From Halorussus gelatinilyticus (GTDB taxonomy: Archaea > Halobacteriota > Halobacteria > Halobacteriales > Haladaptataceae), in NCBI RefSeq assembly GCF_023238445.1, contig NZ_CP096658.1, positions 2,728,001 through 2,792,000 of the forward strand: a DNA stretch of 64,000 bases, read 5' to 3'. Below are positions 62,853-64,000 of this stretch, one piece after another (the first letter of the stretch is position 1; every line of letters begins with the position of its first letter). The notes beneath the pieces were generated by a model that was not told the DNA's origin, ran no database searches, and saw nothing but the letters and a program-made list of their open reading frames with translations. A program made the translations under genes and the position numbers.

Positions 62853-64000
62853 TCACTCCTCGACTGCTAGCTCTCGGTCGTCGCCGAGCGCGTCGTCCAT
62901 CGCGCGGACGAGCGCACGGCCCTTCGCCAGCGTCTCCTCGTACTCGGCGTCGGGGTCCGAGTCGTGGACGATGCCCGCCCCGACGCGCAGGTAGTAGCGG
63001 TCGCCGGCCCGGACCAGCGTGCGGATGGTCATGTTCAGCGTCGCGCGCTCGTCGAACCCGACGACGCCGATAGCGCCGGTGTAGGGGCCTCTCCGAGTCG
63101 ATTCGAGTTCGTCGATAATCTCCATCGTCCGGGGCTTGGGCGCGCCGGTGATGGTTCCGCCGGGGAAGACGGCGGCGACGGCGTCGGCGACCGAGGCGTC
63201 GTCGCGCCGGCGACCCACCACCTTCGAGACGGTGTGCATCACCTCGGAGTAGCGGTCGATGCGGCGGTACTCCGCGACCTCCACGGTGCCGTACTCGCAG
63301 ACCTTCCCGAGGTCGTTGCGCTCCAAGTCCACGAGCATCGCGTGTTCGGCGTGTTCCTTCTCGCTGTCGAGCAGTTCGCGCTCTAGTTCGCAGTCCGCCT
63401 CGGGCGCCTCCCCGCGCGGTCGGGTCCCGGCGATGGGTTCGGTCACGAGTCGGTCGCCCGCGCAGTCTATCAGGAGTTCCGGACTGGCGCTGACCAGATC
63501 GACGCCGGGGAACTCCACCAGCGCCGAGTAGGGCGCGGGGTTGACCCGCCGGAGCGCCGCGAACGCCGCGACGGGGTGGACCGCCGCGTGCGCGACGAGT
63601 CGCTGGGAGACGTTCACCTGAAACGTGTCGCCGTCGCGGACGAAGGCCTTCGTCCGACGCACGCGCTCGGCGTACTCCTCGCGGCCGACCTCGTTGCGGA
63701 ACGTCGCCGACTCCGCGTCGGCGGGCGGACCCTCGATTTCCGCGTCGCCCTCGCTCGCCCGACGGGCGAGGTCGCGGGCGCGCTCGACGGCCCGGTCGTA
63801 CGCCGCCGAGAAGTCCTCGTCCGGCGAAATCCGGGGGCAGCAGGTCACGCGCAACTCCGTCTGCTCCCCGTCCCGGGGTTCGCGCCACGCCGCCACGCGG
63901 TCGTAGACGCCCAACTGGAGGCGCGGGAGACCCCGCTCGTCGGTCGTCGTCTCGGGCAGGTCCTCCAACTCGCGGGCGAGGTCGTAGGAGAACCACCCGA
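62853..64000 (-). CDS. Anthranilate/aminodeoxychorismate synthase component I (start beyond window)
   Basis: The last 382 codons of a chorismate-binding enzyme; the reading frame continues past base 64000, so the start is missing. Catalytic segments are [41 protein letters not shown] and [23 protein letters not shown] matches TrpE-type enzymes, where PabB often has P-I-K-G-T, but this does not separate the two reliably. It makes anthranilate or aminodeoxychorismate with a glutaminase partner that should lie outside the window. Confidence 0.9.
   Translation of the reverse strand, partial: GWFSYDLARELEDLPETTTDERGLPRLQLGVYDRVAAWREPRDGEQTELRVTCCPRISPDEDFSAAYDRAVERARDLARRASEGDAEIEGPPADAESATFRNEVGREEYAERVRRTKAFVRDGDTFQVNVSQRLVAHAAVHPVAAFAALRRVNPAPYSALVEFPGVDLVSASPELLIDCAGDRLVTEPIAGTRPRGEAPEADCELERELLDSEKEHAEHAMLVDLERNDLGKVCEYGTVEVAEYRRIDRYSEVMHTVSKVVGRRRDDASVADAVAAVFPGGTITGAPKPRTMEIIDELESTRRGPYTGAIGVVGFDERATLNMTIRTLVRAGDRYYLRVGAGIVHDSDPDAEYEETLAKGRALVRAMDDALGDDRELAVEE

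Overview
The window is a gene-dense stretch of haloarchaeal (class Halobacteria) chromosome. The DNA is GC-rich and the proteins are acidic. Archaeal markers are aIF1A, eS1/S3Ae, uS15, KEOPS Pcc1, DNA topoisomerase VI, a HalOD1-domain protein, twin-arginine lipoproteins and AT-rich TATA boxes about 25-30 nt upstream of apparently leaderless starts. The gene set fits a Halorussus-like genus, but the sequence alone does not settle this. No CRISPR array, insertion sequence, integrase or rRNA was found. One tRNA (Ala, GGC) is present.

Region 1 (1-10.7 kb) is a type IV pilus-like assembly cluster: a large PilB-type ATPase, a TadC/PilC-type membrane protein and five overlapping or abutting small genes whose products have pilin-like N-termini. 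A convergent 592-aa pilin-like protein carries a glycine-rich beta-structured body. Region 2 (11-19.6 kb) is mostly housekeeping: HalOD1 protein, aIF1A, tRNA-Ala, then an information-processing operon (uS15, a RecJ/Cdc45-like protein, Pcc1, eS1). After it come a blue-copper lipoprotein, a pyridoxamine-oxidase-fold protein, archaetidylserine synthase and a HEAT-repeat protein. Region 3 (19.7-31.4 kb) has a surface phospholipase D-family protein, an S1-OB-DHH phosphoesterase, a GNAT, a JAMM metalloprotease-fold protein, FAD synthase, a beta-propeller lipoprotein, an NDH-2-like flavoprotein, a regulator, an epimerase, arginase and a HAD hydrolase.

Region 4 (31.4-52.6 kb) is framed by DNA topology genes. 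gyrB-gyrA (minus) and top6B-top6A (plus) point away from each other but are separated by about 11.5 kb of accessory genes: MscS, a Tat protein plus a cupredoxin-quinoprotein fusion, a Thr-rich surface protein, an ABC importer split into two convergent halves, and a DUF2071 gene with a decayed copy of itself. A frameshifted beta-helix gene lies just downstream of gyrA. Region 5 (52.6-64 kb) holds zinc-ribbon, TOBE, hydrolase, metallo-beta-lactamase and methyltransferase proteins, a CaCA exchanger, two tandem membrane paralogues, ATP-dependent DNA ligase and the start-truncated end of a chorismate-utilising synthase.

The most interesting points are the pilus-like locus, the probable Tat co-export of the quinoprotein, an ungapped internal duplication in Top6B, the catalytically degenerate RecJ/Cdc45-like protein, a 13-residue peptide repeated with only synonymous changes, the split ABC locus with a nested micro-ORF, a DUF2071 relic, and a 171-bp hairpin-rich intergenic element.
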